64,000 nucleotides of DNA from Planctomycetaceae bacterium (GTDB taxonomy: Bacteria > Planctomycetota > Planctomycetia > Gemmatales > Gemmataceae), in NCBI GenBank assembly GCA_013823135.1, contig PNLP01000005.1:1-64000 (forward strand), given 5' to 3'. The notes under the pieces are model-generated. The model did no database searches, was not told the origin of the DNA, and saw nothing but the letters and a program-made list of their open reading frames with translations. Below, in pieces: positions 8,342 to 16,664 of the stretch; position 1 is the first letter of the stretch; the number at the start of each line of letters is the position of its first letter. The position numbers and the translations under genes are program-made.

Positions 8342-9424
8342 ATGACCGACGAACAACGGCGGCGTGTCCCCAGCATTGGTGCGGGCATTGCGCTCCTGTT
8401 CGTGATCCTGTCCGTCGTTGGGGTAACGTGGTGGCAGGGGCAGAAGCAAACGGCCGACCCGCGATCGGATAAAACGCTGCCGGATCTCGATGTCGTGTGC
8501 CTTGGCCGCGTGGACGGGCTCGAACGCGCTGCCGACCTCGATGCGAGAATCCCCGGCAAGGTGGTTCAGGTGTTCGTGGTGGAAGGGCAGCACGTGGAAG
8601 CCAAGGCTCCGCTGCTCAAACTCGACGACACACAACTCAAACTCCGTGTCGATGAAGCTCAGGCTGCGGTTAACGCGGCAGACATCGAGATTGATGCCGC
8701 GAACCTTGAAGCGAAACAGTACCCGATTCGGAAGGCCACGCAAGAAGCCGCCGTCACCGCAGCGACCGAGCGTGTTGTTGTTGGTCGCCGGGTCTACGAT
8801 GAGAAGAAGGCGGCACGGTCGTTTGGCTCGATCACCGCGGCTGAGTTGCTAGTCGCAGAGTCGGAGTTGAAGCAACTCGAACAACTCGAAGCGGTAGAGA
8901 AGTCCCGCCTGGAAGAACTGCTGCTTCCCGAGAAGTTGAAGCTCGCCGAGCCATCTCTCAAGGTCCGTGCCGCGGCCGCGAAGCGAGCCAGCGCCGAGAT
9001 TGCCCTCAAACAAGCCCAAAACGCACTCGATGAGTGTACGCTGCTCGCCCCCAGCGCGGGAACGGTGTTGCGAGTGCAAACTTCGGTGGGGAAGACCGTC
9101 GCGCCGGGTACGCTTCAGCCGGCGATCGAGTTCCGCCCGGACGGGCCGCTCGTGATCTGGGCGGAGTTGGAGCAGGAATTCTTGGGCCGCGTGAAGCCGG
9201 GGATGAAGGCCACGATCCGCGACGATGCTCGTTCGGACTCACCGATATGGACCGGGAAAGTGCTGCGAGTGGGGCGTGTCATCGCCAGAAAACGCTCGGT
9301 GCTGCTCGAACCCGGCGAGATCAACGACGTTCGAACGGCCGAGTGCGTGATTGCCATCGACGGCGACGCCGCAGGGTTGCTCGTGGGCCAGAAGATGCGA
9401 GCCCGCCTTGGCCGCGGTGAATGA
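8342..9424 (+). CDS. HlyD/DevB-family membrane fusion protein
   Basis: A 360-residue periplasmic adaptor. One N-terminal membrane anchor (about 13-31, GIALLFVILSVVGVTWW) is followed by a biotinyl-lipoyl half (ARIPGKVVQVFVVEGQHVEAKAPLLKLD), a long alpha-helical hairpin (about 100-230, coiled-coil heptads rich in Ala, Glu and Lys), the second lipoyl half (DECTLLAPSAGTVLRV) and a beta-barrel. This is the DevB/HlyD order. It would join the FtsX-like permease upstream (20-bp gap, same operon) to an outer-membrane channel. The missing ATPase and TolC partners must be encoded elsewhere. Confidence 0.88.
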   Translation: MTDEQRRRVPSIGAGIALLFVILSVVGVTWWQGQKQTADPRSDKTLPDLDVVCLGRVDGLERAADLDARIPGKVVQVFVVEGQHVEAKAPLLKLDDTQLKLRVDEAQAAVNAADIEIDAANLEAKQYPIRKATQEAAVTAATERVVVGRRVYDEKKAARSFGSITAAELLVAESELKQLEQLEAVEKSRLEELLLPEKLKLAEPSLKVRAAAAKRASAEIALKQAQNALDECTLLAPSAGTVLRVQTSVGKTVAPGTLQPAIEFRPDGPLVIWAELEQEFLGRVKPGMKATIRDDARSDSPIWTGKVLRVGRVIARKRSVLLEPGEINDVRTAECVIAIDGDAAGLLVGQKMRARLGRGE

Positions 9425-9432
9425 GCAACTTG

Positions 9433-9603
9433 TTCAGCCTGAAAGGCTGTGACAACCTAGCCCAGGGCAACGCCCTGGGACCGCTGAGACAAGGCGCGAT
9501 GTCGCAGCCCTTCAGGCTGCACGCTGACGGGCCGCCGAACCCAGGGCGGCGACAGCTTCGCTGTCTTGCCCTGGGCTAGGTTGTCACAGCCTTTCAGGCT
9601 GAA
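9433..9603. repeat. 171-bp palindromic element with 38-bp perfect terminal arms
   Basis: The arms at 9433-9470 and 9566-9603 are perfect inverted copies. Inside each arm sits a CCCAGGGC/GCCCTGGG-type sequence, and the left arm runs into a second dyad (CCCAGGGCAACGCCCTGGG, 9461-9479). The 95-bp centre holds further small hairpins, for example GACAGC/GCTGTC near 9551-9566. The first hairpin of the 45-bp REP near the RAYT gene has the same CCCAGGG...CCCTGGG stem, but the second REP hairpin is absent here. The element occupies most of the 304-bp gap before recN. Confidence 0.85.
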
Positions 9604-9728
9604 AACCCAAAAGCCAGTCCCAAAAATCGCAACTTCAAAACTGGCAATCAGGGTTCCCCCAAATCCTCAGGGCAGCGCTTTAGCCGACTCACCTTCACCC
9701 GTGGGCGGGCCGACCGTACCATTGGGGT

Positions 9729-11435
9729 ATGTTGCGTGAACTCGCCGTTCAGAACCTCGCCCTGATCGAAGACGTGCGCGTCGAGCTGCACCCAGGTTTT
9801 TGCGCCTGGACGGGCGAAACCGGTGCCGGGAAATCGCTGCTGCTCGGAGCGCTCGGGCTTCTCCTTGGCGAACGCGGCAACGCCGACCTCATTCGCACCG
9901 GGGCCGACGAACTTCGCGTCACCGGGCGGTTCGATCTCAGCCGACCCGAGCAGCGTGCCGTCGCGGCCGAGATACTTCAGTCACCCATCGAAGACGACGA
10001 CCTCATCCTTACTCGCCGGCTCTCGCGTTCCGGGCGCAGTTCTGCACTCGTGAACGATATCCCCGTCGCGGTTGCCACGCTGAAGCGGATCGGCGAGATG
10101 CTCGTCGACGTCCACGGTCAGCGTGAAAGCTACTCGCTCCTTCAGCCCGCGTATCAGTTGGAATTGCTCGACGCCTTCGGGCGGCTCGGCGAGCAACGGA
10201 AGAGGTACGACGTGGCGGCGGAGATCGTGCGTGGGTTGCGTCGCAAGTTCAAGGAACTCTCGGACGCCCGCGCCACCCGGCAACGCGAACTGTCGCTGGT
10301 GCGATTCGAGCGCGAGGACATCGACAACGCCAAGCTCCAGGCGAACGAACTGCCGGCGCTCTCGAAAGAACGCGACACGCTGGTTCACGCACAGAGCCTC
10401 GCACAGTTCACGGGCACCGTTGCGGCACGGCTTTCCGATGACGACGGTGCGGTGAGTGACGTACTCGGGCGACTCATCAAGGAAGCGAATCGCTGGGCTA
10501 ACCTCGACCCCAAATTGCAGGAAGTGAGCCAGCGACTCGAAGCACTGCGGCCCGAGGTAGACGATCTCGCCGATACGTGCCGCGATCTCTCGGAACGGTT
10601 CGAGGCCGACCCCGACCGGCTTGAGGAAGTCGAGGCTCGCATCGGCTTCCTCAAGAAACTCCAGGCACGCTACGGCAAGACTCCCGATGAGTTGATCGAG
10701 TATCGCAGCACGCTCGACGCCAAGGAGCGCTTGCTTCAGAAGGAAGAAGACGATCTCGCGGGGATCGACGGCGAACTGAAAGCGGCATGGGCCGACCTGA
10801 AGAAGGCCGCCACGACGCTGAGCACGGCACGTGCCAAGGTGGCGAAGAAGCTCGCGGCGGAAGCACAGAAGCACCTCGTCGATCTGCACATGCCGAATGC
10901 CAAGCTCGACGCGGTGATCGAAGTGCTCACGCTTCCCACAGACCCGATGGCGGGCGAAGTCCCTGCGTCGGGCATCGATCAACTCGAACTGATGCTGATG
11001 GCGAACCCCGGCGAGCCGTCACGCCCGCTGCGAAAAGTGGCGAGTGGCGGCGAGATGTCCCGAACCATGCTCGCGCTGAAGACCGTTTTGTCTGCCCACG
11101 ATCCGGTTCGCACGCTGGTGGTGTTCGACGAGATCGACGCGAACGTCGGCGGGCGACTCGGCGACGTGCTGGGCCAAAAACTCTCGGCACTCGGCACGTC
11201 GCATCAGGTGTTGTGTGTCACGCACTTGCCGCAGGTTGCGTCTTACGCAGCCCACCAGTGGACGATCCGCAAGACCACGACCGCGAAGAAGACCGCCACG
11301 ACGATCACGGCGCTGACGACGGACGAATCGCGTGTGGAGGAACTGGCGATGATGCTGCGCGGCGAATCGCGCAGCGAAACTACGCGCAAGGAAGCCGCCG
11401 AGATGCTGAAGACCGCCGAGCAACAACGCGGGTAG
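9729..11435 (+). CDS. recN: DNA repair protein RecN
   Basis: A 568-residue RecN, an SMC-like ATPase acting early in double-strand break repair. Walker A GETGAGKS is at 29-36 after the family N-terminus MLRELAVQNLALIEDVRVE. The long middle forms the coiled coil. The C-terminal lobe has the ABC signature region KVASGGEMSRTMLALK, Walker B TLVVFDEIDANVGG and the switch VTHLPQVAS. The length fits the family (about 550-560). The ATG at 9729 follows the palindromic element and has no strong Shine-Dalgarno sequence. The next gene starts 4 bp after the stop. Confidence 0.97.
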   Translation: MLRELAVQNLALIEDVRVELHPGFCAWTGETGAGKSLLLGALGLLLGERGNADLIRTGADELRVTGRFDLSRPEQRAVAAEILQSPIEDDDLILTRRLSRSGRSSALVNDIPVAVATLKRIGEMLVDVHGQRESYSLLQPAYQLELLDAFGRLGEQRKRYDVAAEIVRGLRRKFKELSDARATRQRELSLVRFEREDIDNAKLQANELPALSKERDTLVHAQSLAQFTGTVAARLSDDDGAVSDVLGRLIKEANRWANLDPKLQEVSQRLEALRPEVDDLADTCRDLSERFEADPDRLEEVEARIGFLKKLQARYGKTPDELIEYRSTLDAKERLLQKEEDDLAGIDGELKAAWADLKKAATTLSTARAKVAKKLAAEAQKHLVDLHMPNAKLDAVIEVLTLPTDPMAGEVPASGIDQLELMLMANPGEPSRPLRKVASGGEMSRTMLALKTVLSAHDPVRTLVVFDEIDANVGGRLGDVLGQKLSALGTSHQVLCVTHLPQVASYAAHQWTIRKTTTAKKTATTITALTTDESRVEELAMMLRGESRSETTRKEAAEMLKTAEQQRG

Positions 11436-11438
11436 CCC

Positions 11439-12413
11439 GTGGCACGGGAGGTGATCGTGCAAACACTCGCGATCAAGAAGAAGAAACGCATCTACGCCAT
11501 CGCCTTCGCTCCGAACGGCGAAGAACTCGCGGCGGTCTGCGGCGACCTTGTCATCCGCGTGTGGAACCTCGCTACCGGGGACGTTCGCCGTTTCGCAGTC
11601 GTCGAAGAAACGTCGTCAGGGTTCGACCTCACGTACCTGGACGAGAACCGGATCATCTTCGGCGGTGTCGCTCTCCGCTTGTGGGACATCGCCGCGGACA
11701 CCTGGTACACGATCACGCCAGGCAGTCCTTGGGGGCGTCGCCTAAAAGCCTCTCCCTCCGGCGACTATCTCGCGGAGGTGAATCAGACCAGTTCGACCGA
11801 CTGGGCTGCCGGGGCCGGGCTTCTCATTCGCAAAACCGACGACTGGGACTTGCTCCCGGAAATGCCCGGCTCGGCCAACACCACCGGGGGTGTCGCCTTC
11901 AGCCGCGACGGTCGGCTCCTCGCCACCGGGCACATGGCGAACGTCGGCGAACGAATCCGCCGCATCGGCATGCTCGGCAACTTCGAGTACGCGGTGAACG
12001 ATTACGAATACCTCGTCCACGTCCGCGAGTTCCCAGGCGGCAACATCATCGGCACCACCGACGGCTGGCAGCAACCCGTGAAGCACCTCGCGTTCTCGCC
12101 CGACGGCCGGTTCCTCGCTGGCACGGCGGGGCCACGACTGCGCATCTGGGATCTGGAAGCCGACCGCGAAGTGGCACTGCACAAGCGAGGGACGAAGCAC
12201 TTTCAGGGATTGTCGTTCACCGACGACGGCCGATTCCTGGCGACGGTCAGCAACGACGAGACGGTCCGCATCTGGGACACGCACACCTGGACGGAACACA
12301 AAACATTCACGTGGGAAATCGGCCGCTTGCTGAACATCAGCTTCGCACCAGACGGCCTTCGTATCGCGGCGGGCAGCGACAGCGGCCAGATCGTCATCTG
12401 GGACGCGGACTAA
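11439..12413 (+). CDS. WD40 repeat protein
   Basis: A 324-residue soluble protein made of WD40 blades: repeated motifs such as AIAFAPNGEELAAVCGDLVIRVWNL, LAFSPDGRFLAGTAGPRLRIWDL and FAPDGLRIAAGSDSGQIVIWDAD. About six to seven repeats can be counted, enough for one propeller. There is no signal peptide. The start is uncertain: GTG at 11439 lies 4 bp after the recN stop, which implies translational coupling, and GTG codons at 11451 and 11457 are alternatives. Such proteins act as interaction scaffolds. The link with recN is by position only. Confidence 0.85.
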   Translation: MAREVIVQTLAIKKKKRIYAIAFAPNGEELAAVCGDLVIRVWNLATGDVRRFAVVEETSSGFDLTYLDENRIIFGGVALRLWDIAADTWYTITPGSPWGRRLKASPSGDYLAEVNQTSSTDWAAGAGLLIRKTDDWDLLPEMPGSANTTGGVAFSRDGRLLATGHMANVGERIRRIGMLGNFEYAVNDYEYLVHVREFPGGNIIGTTDGWQQPVKHLAFSPDGRFLAGTAGPRLRIWDLEADREVALHKRGTKHFQGLSFTDDGRFLATVSNDETVRIWDTHTWTEHKTFTWEIGRLLNISFAPDGLRIAAGSDSGQIVIWDAD

Positions 12414-12515
12414 GATTTTGCGAAGCCACAAGCGGCTGCATGGTTGTTTCTTTCGCCTCCGGCGCGCGGTATGCTCACTTGCCGTCTTCACACCTCGCCC
12501 GACGGAGCCATCTCA

Positions 12516-13547
12516 ATGACCGACCTCCCGATTGATGAAACCCGCCGCGAATTCCTCCAAACCGGTGCCGCTCTGGCGGCCGGTGTCTTGCTGGCAGGCA
12601 CCGGCCGTGCCGAGGACAAGAAGCCCGGAGAGGGCGTTCCCACGCGGCCGCTCGGCAAGACCGGCGTGAACGTCTCGATTCTCTGCCTCGGCGGCTGGCA
12701 CATCGGCGACGTCAAGGATAAGGCCGAAGCCGTGAAGATCATGCACACCGCGATCGACGAGGGCGTGACCTTCTTCGACAACTGCTGGGACTACCACGAC
12801 GGCGGCAGCGAAGAGATCATGGGCAAGGCACTGGCCGCGGACAGTGGTAAGTGGCGGAAGAAGACGTTCCTCATGACCAAGGTCTGTTCCCGCAAAGGGC
12901 CGGAGCTTCGCAAGCAAGTCGAGGAGAGTCTTAAGCGCCTTCAGACGGATGTGATCGACCTGATGCAGATGCACGAGATCAACTGGGACAACGACCCCGA
13001 ATGGGTGATCGAACAGGGCGGGCTCGCCGAGTTGCTCAAAATGCAGAAGGAAGGCAAGGTGCGGTTCGTCGGCTTCACCGGTCACAAGTCGCCACACATC
13101 CACTTGCAGATGATGCCGGTCCACAAGTGGGACACGGTGCAGTGCCCGATCAACGTGTGCGATCACTTCTACCGCAGCTTCGCGAAGCAAGTGATTCCAG
13201 CCGCGAAGAAACACGGCACAGCCGTGATCGGCATGAAGTCGCTCGGCGGCGGGAAGGGGAAGATCGTGAAGGAGGGCGTGGCGACCGCCGAGGAGTGCAT
13301 TCGCTTCGCGCTGTCGCAAGATGTGGCGACCGTGGTCAGCGGCATGGACTCGATGGACGTGCTGAAGAAGAACATCGCCATTGCTCGCAACTTCAAGCCG
13401 ATCGAAGGCGACGAACTCCAGAAGTTGCTGGCGAAGGTGAAGCCACACGCGGGCGACGGGCGGCACGAGCGGTTTAAGTCCACCATCGACTTCGACGGCC
13501 CGTACCACCGCAAACAGCACGGCTTCGACGAACCGCCGCCAATGTGA
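12516..13547 (+). CDS. Tat-exported aldo/keto reductase
   Basis: A 343-residue protein. Residues 1-30 form a twin-arginine signal (TRREFLQTGAALAAGVLLAG, with RR followed by F-L). The remainder is an aldo/keto reductase TIM barrel: GKTGVNVSILCLGGW, the catalytic Asp and Tyr in FFDNCWDYHDGG, the Lys in FLMTKVC and the His in LMQMHEIN, so the tetrad is complete. This is the common planctomycete form that folds its NADP-type cofactor in the cytoplasm before export. The frame extends to 12444, but the ATG at 12516 sits directly before the Tat signal. The substrate is unknown. Confidence 0.92.
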   Translation: MTDLPIDETRREFLQTGAALAAGVLLAGTGRAEDKKPGEGVPTRPLGKTGVNVSILCLGGWHIGDVKDKAEAVKIMHTAIDEGVTFFDNCWDYHDGGSEEIMGKALAADSGKWRKKTFLMTKVCSRKGPELRKQVEESLKRLQTDVIDLMQMHEINWDNDPEWVIEQGGLAELLKMQKEGKVRFVGFTGHKSPHIHLQMMPVHKWDTVQCPINVCDHFYRSFAKQVIPAAKKHGTAVIGMKSLGGGKGKIVKEGVATAEECIRFALSQDVATVVSGMDSMDVLKKNIAIARNFKPIEGDELQKLLAKVKPHAGDGRHERFKSTIDFDGPYHRKQHGFDEPPPM

Positions 13548-13572
13548 GAAGAGGAATTAACCACAGACACAA

Positions 13573-13675
13573 ATTAACCACAGAGGCACCGAGACACAGA
13601 GAAAACAAGAGGAAATCAGTTCTTTGAAACATGTCTCTCTTGTTTTCTCTGTGTCTCGGTGCCTCTGTGGTTAAT
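13573..13675. repeat. 39-bp inverted repeat, TTAACCACAGAGGC type
   Basis: The arms at 13573-13611 and 13637-13675 are perfect inverted copies (ATTAACCACAGAGGCACC... and ...GGTGCCTCTGTGGTTAAT) around a 25-nt loop. Variants of this AT-richer repeat are found in many bacterial genomes as dispersed palindromes. Here it lies between two convergent genes, where it could also end transcription from both sides. Confidence 0.85.
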
Positions 13676-13688
13676 CACTGGCTTTGCC

Positions 13689-14108
13689 TTATTCCGGCAC
13701 GGTCAGGATCTTCAGCTTCGGTTCGCCGTCGCCCAACTCGCCGAGCGTCTTCAACAGCGTTTGGGTGTGCTTCTCCTTCAGGTGCGCGATCAACGCATCC
13801 ACGCTCTTGAACTGCTCGTACATGATGAACATCTGGGGTTGGTCCGGGTCGCGGTTCAGGAAGTAGGCCACGCAGCCGGGTTCCTTGCGTGTCGCGATGA
13901 GGCACGGGGCGAACGCTTCCTCGGCTTCCTTTTCCTTGCCGGCCTTGATCTTGAACTCCACGATCAACGCGAACGGCTTCTTCGCATCCTTCACTTTCCC
14001 CTTCACCAACTTCACGACCGGGTGTTCATCCTCGGCTCGCGCATTCGCGGCAGTCAGGGTAAGCATCACGGCCAGTGCGGGGGCGGCAATCAGCAAACGG
14101 GCACGCAT
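13689..14108 (-). CDS. Exported antibiotic biosynthesis monooxygenase-fold (ABM) protein
   Basis: A 139-residue protein with a clear Sec signal peptide (RARLLIAAPALAVMLTLTAA, cleavage after ANARA). The mature part has the ABM dimeric alpha/beta-barrel pattern: FALIVEFKIKAGKEKEAEEAF, then EPGCVAYFLNRDPDQPQMFIMYEQF and HLKEKHTQTL. The family includes small quinol or heme-type monooxygenases, but many members have no proven activity. It is a stand-alone gene, convergent with the aldo/keto reductase and divergent from the OPT transporter. Confidence 0.85.
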   Translation of the reverse strand: MRARLLIAAPALAVMLTLTAANARAEDEHPVVKLVKGKVKDAKKPFALIVEFKIKAGKEKEAEEAFAPCLIATRKEPGCVAYFLNRDPDQPQMFIMYEQFKSVDALIAHLKEKHTQTLLKTLGELGDGEPKLKILTVPE

Positions 14109-14223
14109 CGGAACCTCCAGGTTGAGTCGGGCGGAGCCAGCGAACCGCGCCGGCGGGACTTGCCTTCGACGCGGTTCACCGTGATTCTATCTGCTCGCAC
14201 CCTCTCTCGAAGGGAGTCAGACC

Positions 14224-16581
14224 ATGTCGGAAGCGAAGAATGACGGATCGACTGAGCCGCCACCGCACCAGCCGTTCATTCCGGCGAGCGAGTCGCCACC
14301 GGAATTCACGTGGCCTGCGATTCTGGCGGGGACCATCCTCGGCATCATATTCGGGGCGTCGTCGCTGTATCTCGTGCTGAAGGTCGGGCTCACCGTGTCG
14401 GCGTCGGTGCCGATCGCGGTGCTCTCGATCACGCTGTTTCGTGCGATCTCGAACGCGTTCAAGGTTCGCAAGACGACCATCCTCGAAAACAACATTGTGC
14501 AGACAGCCGGTAGCGCGGGCGAAAGCATCGCGTTCGGTGTCGGCGTCACGATGCCAGCGCTGTTGCTGCTCGGCTTCGAGATGGAGCCGGTTCGCGTGAT
14601 GACGGTCTCGGTTCTCGGCGCGGTTCTCGGAATTCTCATGATGATCCCGCTGCGGCGTGCGTTCATCGTGAAACAGCACGGAAAGCTGATCTACCCCGAA
14701 GGGACGGCGTGTGCGGAAGTGCTGGTAGCTGGCGAGAAGGGCGGAGCGACCGCGAAGATGGTGTTCGTCGGATTTGGTATCGCGCTGGTCTACAAGTTCC
14801 TGACCGCGGCGACGAAGTTGTGGGCGAGTGAACCCGCGACGAACCTGTACCGCACGAACGAGGAAACCGGAGTGCGGACGGGCATCAACGGTGCCGAAGT
14901 ACGGGGTGAACTCGCCCCGGAACTTCTCGGCGTTGGCTATCTCATCGGCCCGCGAATCGCCTGTTTGATGATGGCCGGGGCCGTGCTGTCGTACCTCGTC
15001 CTCGGGCCAGCCATCGCCACGTTCGGGGCGAAGTTGAACGAACCCGTTGCACCGGCGAAGTGGGATTCGGATAAGCCCAAGGACGAACACAACCCCGGGC
15101 TGATCCGCAACATGGAACCAGACGGCATTCGCGGGTACTACCTGAAGTACATCGGGGCTGGTGCGGTTGCTGCGGGTGGCATCATCAGCATGTGCCGGGC
15201 ATTGCCGCTGATCTTCGGGTCCATCGCGGCTGGTCTTCGCGACCTGCGAGCCAGCCGGGCCGCTGGAGGAGCACCCACAGCGATTCGCACCGAACGCGAC
15301 ATGCCGATGACGGTTGTGCTGTGGGGAAGTGTCGCTCTGATACTGGTGCTGGCCATCGTTCCGGCGTTGGGTTTGGGGCTGAACTTCCAGGGGTTGGTCG
15401 GGGCTGGCATGATCCTCCTGTTCGGCTTCCTGTTCGTCACGGTATCCAGTCGGCTCACCGGTGAGGTTGGGAGTTCGTCGAACCCCATCTCCGGGATGAC
15501 CATCGCTACGTTGCTTCTCGTCTGTGCAATCTTCTTCATCCTGGGGCGAACTGGCCCGTCGGCCATGCTCACCGCGCTCACCGTGGCCGCGGTCGTCTGC
15601 ATTGCCTCCAGTAACGGTGGAACCACATCGCAAGACTTGAAGACCGGCTACCTCGTGGGCGCGACGCCATCGAAACAGCAGTGGGCGATTCTCATCGGTG
15701 CCGTCACCTCGGCGCTGGTGATCGGTCTGACCATGCTCGCCCTTGATGCGGCAGGTACGCACTACACGAAGAACGGATTCTCGCGAGACGCTGTGCTGGT
15801 CATCCCCAGCGATGCGCCGATCAAACGAGCCGGTAAGCCGTACAACGCGGGCGGAGAGGAGTGGAAGGACGAGACTGATTACCGTGTCGTCCACGTTCGC
15901 GAAGGTGAGCACGAGAGCTTGCAGGCGGGGCGGTATCTCGTGAACGCGGCTGGCAATCCGGTCTACCGCACGGACATGCCAATTGCTCGCGAGTCGAAGA
16001 CGATGGACAACGGTGCCGACGCACCGAAGGAGTTCACGGCACCGCAACCGGGTCTCTTCGCCAACATCATCAAGGGGATCCTCGGTGGTACGCTTCAGTG
16101 GACGCTCATCATCATCGGCGTGATGATCGCGATTGCGCTGGAACTGTGTGGCGTCGCGGCGTTGCCCGTGGCGGTCGGGATGTACCTCTCGTTCGGTTCG
16201 ACGCTCCCGATCTTCATGGGCGGCATGATGCGACTGGTCACCGACAAACTGCGGAGCAAGCCACAGTCGGAAGCCGAGTCCGAGACAAGCCCAGGCGTGC
16301 TGCTCGCCAGCGGCTACATCGCGGGTGGCACGCTGTGCGGGCTCATCATTGCGTTCTTTGCGTTCATGCCGGAGGCATTCAACGACGCGCTCAACCTTGG
16401 CTCCATCCTCTTCGCAGAGATCGATCCCAAGAGCGGCAAGAAGGAGTGGAAGCCCGACGAGGTGGAGTGGGCGAAGATTCTGTCGGTGGTGATGTTCGGG
16501 TTGCTGGCGGCGTTCCTGGTGTACGTCGGAACCCGGAAGTCAGGAGTCGGGGATCAGGAGTCGGGAGTCGGGAGTCGATAA
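14224..16581 (+). CDS. OPT family oligopeptide transporter
   Basis: A 785-residue polytopic membrane protein of the OPT superfamily (bacterial TIGR00733-like branch), which imports peptides or metal chelates with protons. The N-terminus FTWPAILAGTILGIIFGASSLYLVLKVGLTVSASVP and the NNIVQTAGSAGESIAFGVG and YPEGTACAEVL blocks are characteristic. About 14-16 hydrophobic helices can be counted. Between two of them, about residues 515-615, there is an extra soluble stretch of roughly 100 residues containing WKDETDYRVVHVREGEHE, and the protein is longer than most bacterial members. Its last 15 residues (SGVGDQESGVGSR) come from an imperfect GGAGTCGG repeat. Confidence 0.92.
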   Translation: MSEAKNDGSTEPPPHQPFIPASESPPEFTWPAILAGTILGIIFGASSLYLVLKVGLTVSASVPIAVLSITLFRAISNAFKVRKTTILENNIVQTAGSAGESIAFGVGVTMPALLLLGFEMEPVRVMTVSVLGAVLGILMMIPLRRAFIVKQHGKLIYPEGTACAEVLVAGEKGGATAKMVFVGFGIALVYKFLTAATKLWASEPATNLYRTNEETGVRTGINGAEVRGELAPELLGVGYLIGPRIACLMMAGAVLSYLVLGPAIATFGAKLNEPVAPAKWDSDKPKDEHNPGLIRNMEPDGIRGYYLKYIGAGAVAAGGIISMCRALPLIFGSIAAGLRDLRASRAAGGAPTAIRTERDMPMTVVLWGSVALILVLAIVPALGLGLNFQGLVGAGMILLFGFLFVTVSSRLTGEVGSSSNPISGMTIATLLLVCAIFFILGRTGPSAMLTALTVAAVVCIASSNGGTTSQDLKTGYLVGATPSKQQWAILIGAVTSALVIGLTMLALDAAGTHYTKNGFSRDAVLVIPSDAPIKRAGKPYNAGGEEWKDETDYRVVHVREGEHESLQAGRYLVNAAGNPVYRTDMPIARESKTMDNGADAPKEFTAPQPGLFANIIKGILGGTLQWTLIIIGVMIAIALELCGVAALPVAVGMYLSFGSTLPIFMGGMMRLVTDKLRSKPQSEAESETSPGVLLASGYIAGGTLCGLIIAFFAFMPEAFNDALNLGSILFAEIDPKSGKKEWKPDEVEWAKILSVVMFGLLAAFLVYVGTRKSGVGDQESGVGSR

Positions 16582-16593
16582 GAGCCAAAAGAG

Positions 16594-16640
16594 CAGGAGT
16601 CAGAAGGCGGCCGCGGCTGCGGCCTGCTTTCTGACTCCTG
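16594..16640. terminator. Inverted repeat between convergent genes
   Basis: CAGGAGTCAGAA (16594-16605) pairs with TTCTGACTCCTG (16629-16640) around a GC-rich loop that itself can fold (GCGGCCGC). Related GGAGTC and GACTCC units continue on both sides, into the end of the OPT gene on the left and to about 16655 on the right. It lies between the convergent OPT and coiled-coil genes and could end transcription from both, although there is no U-tract. Confidence 0.5.
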
Positions 16641-16664
16641 ACTCCTGATTCCCGATGTCTGGTT

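Noticed and set aside
14176..16047. Long antisense open frame (over 600 codons) opposite the OPT transporter
   Set aside because: It is a shadow of GC-rich codons; no family similarity, no ribosome-binding site, and it lies exactly opposite a well-conserved transporter.
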